Part shown: positions 5,157 to 6,720 of the stretch, piece by piece
Layout of the letters: every line of letters begins with the position of its first letter
How positions within the stretch are numbered: position 1 is the stretch's first letter
Assembly: GCA_910580135.1 (NCBI GenBank)
Contig: CAJTXC010000075.1
Location: forward strand, 1-6,720
Direction: 5' to 3'
Origin: an uncultured Bacilli bacterium
Lineage (GTDB): Bacteria; Bacillota_I; Bacilli_A; RF39; UBA660
Length of the DNA: 6,720 nt
The notes under the pieces: model-generated
Told to the model about the DNA's origin: nothing
Database searches by the model: none
The model's input: the letters and a program-made list of their open reading frames with translations, nothing else
Translations under genes and position numbers: made by a program

Positions 5157-6720
5157 TTAATGTGCTTTGTAAACACTTCTATCTAAGTATTTAGTTTCAA
5201 TTACTTTACCATCTTCTATTATTTTTAAATAAGCTAACCAGCCACCATTAGATGCTACCGAATATGGTTCATAAGTTTTACCGCCTAAAGCATTTTCATT
5301 AGTCCATATATCAACTGTTAAGTAGTTTCCTTTTACGTAAGATACTATATAAACTGGATATTCATAATTGTTCTTAAATTTAAAGTCGGTAGTAGTTGAA
5401 TAAACCGTTGCATCAAGGCCTTTTGGTACGTATGTTGGTGCAAAAGTATGACCTCTTCTTGATACGGTTTGTAAACCTGCTTTTAACTGTGCCATATATA
5501 AAGTTGATGCTAACTGGCAAACTCCTCCTCCATTTGCAGTTGCCGTATCACCATTTAAATAAATAGGTGCTGGTAAATAACCATTAGAAGCTCCATAAGG
5601 TCCTACAACTTTAAGATAAGAGAAAGTCTCACCTGGCATTAAAATCGTGTTATTAAGTCTAGATGAAGCTAAATTTATATTATGACCACGATTGCCTGCA
5701 TTAGCAAAATAAGTAGTATGTGTTGATACCTTTTTATTAATACTTGATAAAGATTCGTACTTAATTTCGTTTTTAACAACATGACCAGATGCTTCAACCT
5801 TAGTTTCTTCTGTTAAACTTTCTAATGTCTCTTTTATTTTCACCTTTGTTTTAGAAACGTCTAAAGTAAAACCATTTGTACCTTTATCATAATAAACGTT
5901 ATGATTATCATCTACTACTATTCCATCATTTTTTGTAGTAGTATTTAGCTTTTCCTCTAAAGTTTTCATTAAATTATTAATCACTTTATCATCATAGGTA
6001 GCTTTCATATAAAACGTCTTATTTCTCTTATTGCCTTTTATCATAGAAATCTTTTTAAAGAATGATAAGTTATTATTATAATTGGTTAAATTATCTTCTA
6101 TTTTATTATCTTCTACTAATATTCCTAATTCTTCATACGTAAATTTATAATCTCCATTAACATTATTAACTATCAATGTACCATTTTGAATACGAGTTTT
6201 TTCATCATCTATGATATTTTTTAAATCACTTACTTTTCTTCCTGTTAAATCTATATCATTTAAATATATACCTGGATAAAAAAGACCTTTGTACTTACTT
6301 ATTAATTTATTATAATCATAGATTTTATAACCAGCTACTCCTAAAATAATAATTACTAATAAACTAACTAAAATAGGTATTAGGTTACTCTTGTTTTTAA
6401 TCTTTTTATCAGATAAGTTATTATATTTTTCTATTTCTTCATCTAATAAAAGTACTTCTGTTTTATCAGGATTAGATTCTTCTTCAGCTTCCCCTTTATA
6501 CTTAAAACAATATTTATCAAAAATTTTACTATTTAAAGATACGTTAGTTTTATTTTTGTATTCATAAATTGCTATATCTCTTTTTTCTTCTTCACTTAAG
6601 TTTTTAAATAAATTATTTAAAATAACACTTTTGTTGTAAAAAGATAATATGGCTATAACGTTAGAATACACGAATAACTTTATGCTTTTTTTATCTTCTA
6701 AACTACACTCTTCTTTTATC
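5157..6720 (-). CDS. VanW-family membrane-anchored surface protein, 5' end outside the window
   Basis: VanW-domain proteins are surface proteins of Gram-positives of uncertain biochemical role, often linked to the cell wall. The frame stays open past the GTG at 6669-6671 to the window edge (16 more codons). No ribosome site precedes that GTG, so the gene is taken as 5'-partial. Counting from the GTG, 1-94 are charged and probably cytoplasmic, and 97-116 (IPILVSLLVIIILGVAGYKI) form one membrane helix after the Lys-rich DKKIKNK. Residues about 133-300 resemble the YoaR-type putative peptidoglycan-binding domain (YPGIYLNDIDLTGRKVSDL). Residues about 305-445 are the VanW domain, with SSRLNNTILMPGETFSY, GPYGASNGYLPAP, GGGVCQLASTLY (381-392, C385) and RRGHTFAPTYVPKGLDATVYS (405-425). 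The C-terminus ends YKAH without a cell-wall sorting motif. The long cytoplasmic N-terminus is unusual. A specific role in vancomycin resistance is not implied. Confidence 0.9.
   Translation of the reverse strand, partial: IKEECSLEDKKSIKLFVYSNVIAILSFYNKSVILNNLFKNLSEEEKRDIAIYEYKNKTNVSLNSKIFDKYCFKYKGEAEEESNPDKTEVLLLDEEIEKYNNLSDKKIKNKSNLIPILVSLLVIIILGVAGYKIYDYNKLISKYKGLFYPGIYLNDIDLTGRKVSDLKNIIDDEKTRIQNGTLIVNNVNGDYKFTYEELGILVEDNKIEDNLTNYNNNLSFFKKISMIKGNKRNKTFYMKATYDDKVINNLMKTLEEKLNTTTKNDGIVVDDNHNVYYDKGTNGFTLDVSKTKVKIKETLESLTEETKVEASGHVVKNEIKYESLSSINKKVSTHTTYFANAGNRGHNINLASSRLNNTILMPGETFSYLKVVGPYGASNGYLPAPIYLNGDTATANGGGVCQLASTLYMAQLKAGLQTVSRRGHTFAPTYVPKGLDATVYSTTTDFKFKNNYEYPVYIVSYVKGNYLTVDIWTNENALGGKTYEPYSVASNGGWLAYLKIIEDGKVIETKYLDRSVYKAH

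Overview
The window comes from an AT-rich, low-GC Gram-positive type of bacterium. RluB and PcrA read as Firmicutes-like versions. The genes use Shine-Dalgarno sites and TTGACA/TATAAT promoters, tryptophan is read from TGG where I checked it, and no in-frame TGA is needed. An uncultured gut Bacilli or Mollicutes-related lineage would fit, but that placement is inference. All four genes lie on the minus strand, so transcription runs from high to low coordinates.

From right to left: (1) 5157-6720 is a membrane-anchored VanW-family cell-surface protein whose reading frame is still open at the window edge, so its 5' end is missing. (2) 5110-5147 is a compact junction where the intrinsic terminator of that gene overlaps a consensus sigma-A promoter for the next gene. 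(3) 4447-5076 is an unrecognised 209-residue soluble protein. (4) 4039-4455 is a small non-coding insertion with 22-bp perfect inverted repeats, three strong internal hairpins and a 14-bp direct repeat outside each end. It looks like a MITE that landed at the stop codon of the orphan gene, between that gene and the pcrA promoter. (5) 793-3963 is a PcrA/UvrD helicase carrying a 359-residue intein inside helicase motif III. (6) 65-790 is the 23S rRNA pseudouridine synthase RluB, translationally linked to pcrA: its Shine-Dalgarno site sits in the last pcrA codons and only two bases separate the genes.

The most notable items are the intein and the MITE-like element. The intein has complete splicing motifs. 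Between them lies a GIY-YIG-like nuclease domain rather than the usual LAGLIDADG domain, followed by about 168 residues of unassigned sequence. The helicase can only become functional after this segment is spliced out, giving a 697-residue protein. The MITE has no coding capacity and supplies a terminator-like hairpin between the orphan gene and pcrA.

The pcrA-rluB pair is housekeeping (DNA repair and replication conflict resolution, ribosome maturation). VanW and the orphan gene are separate transcription units.
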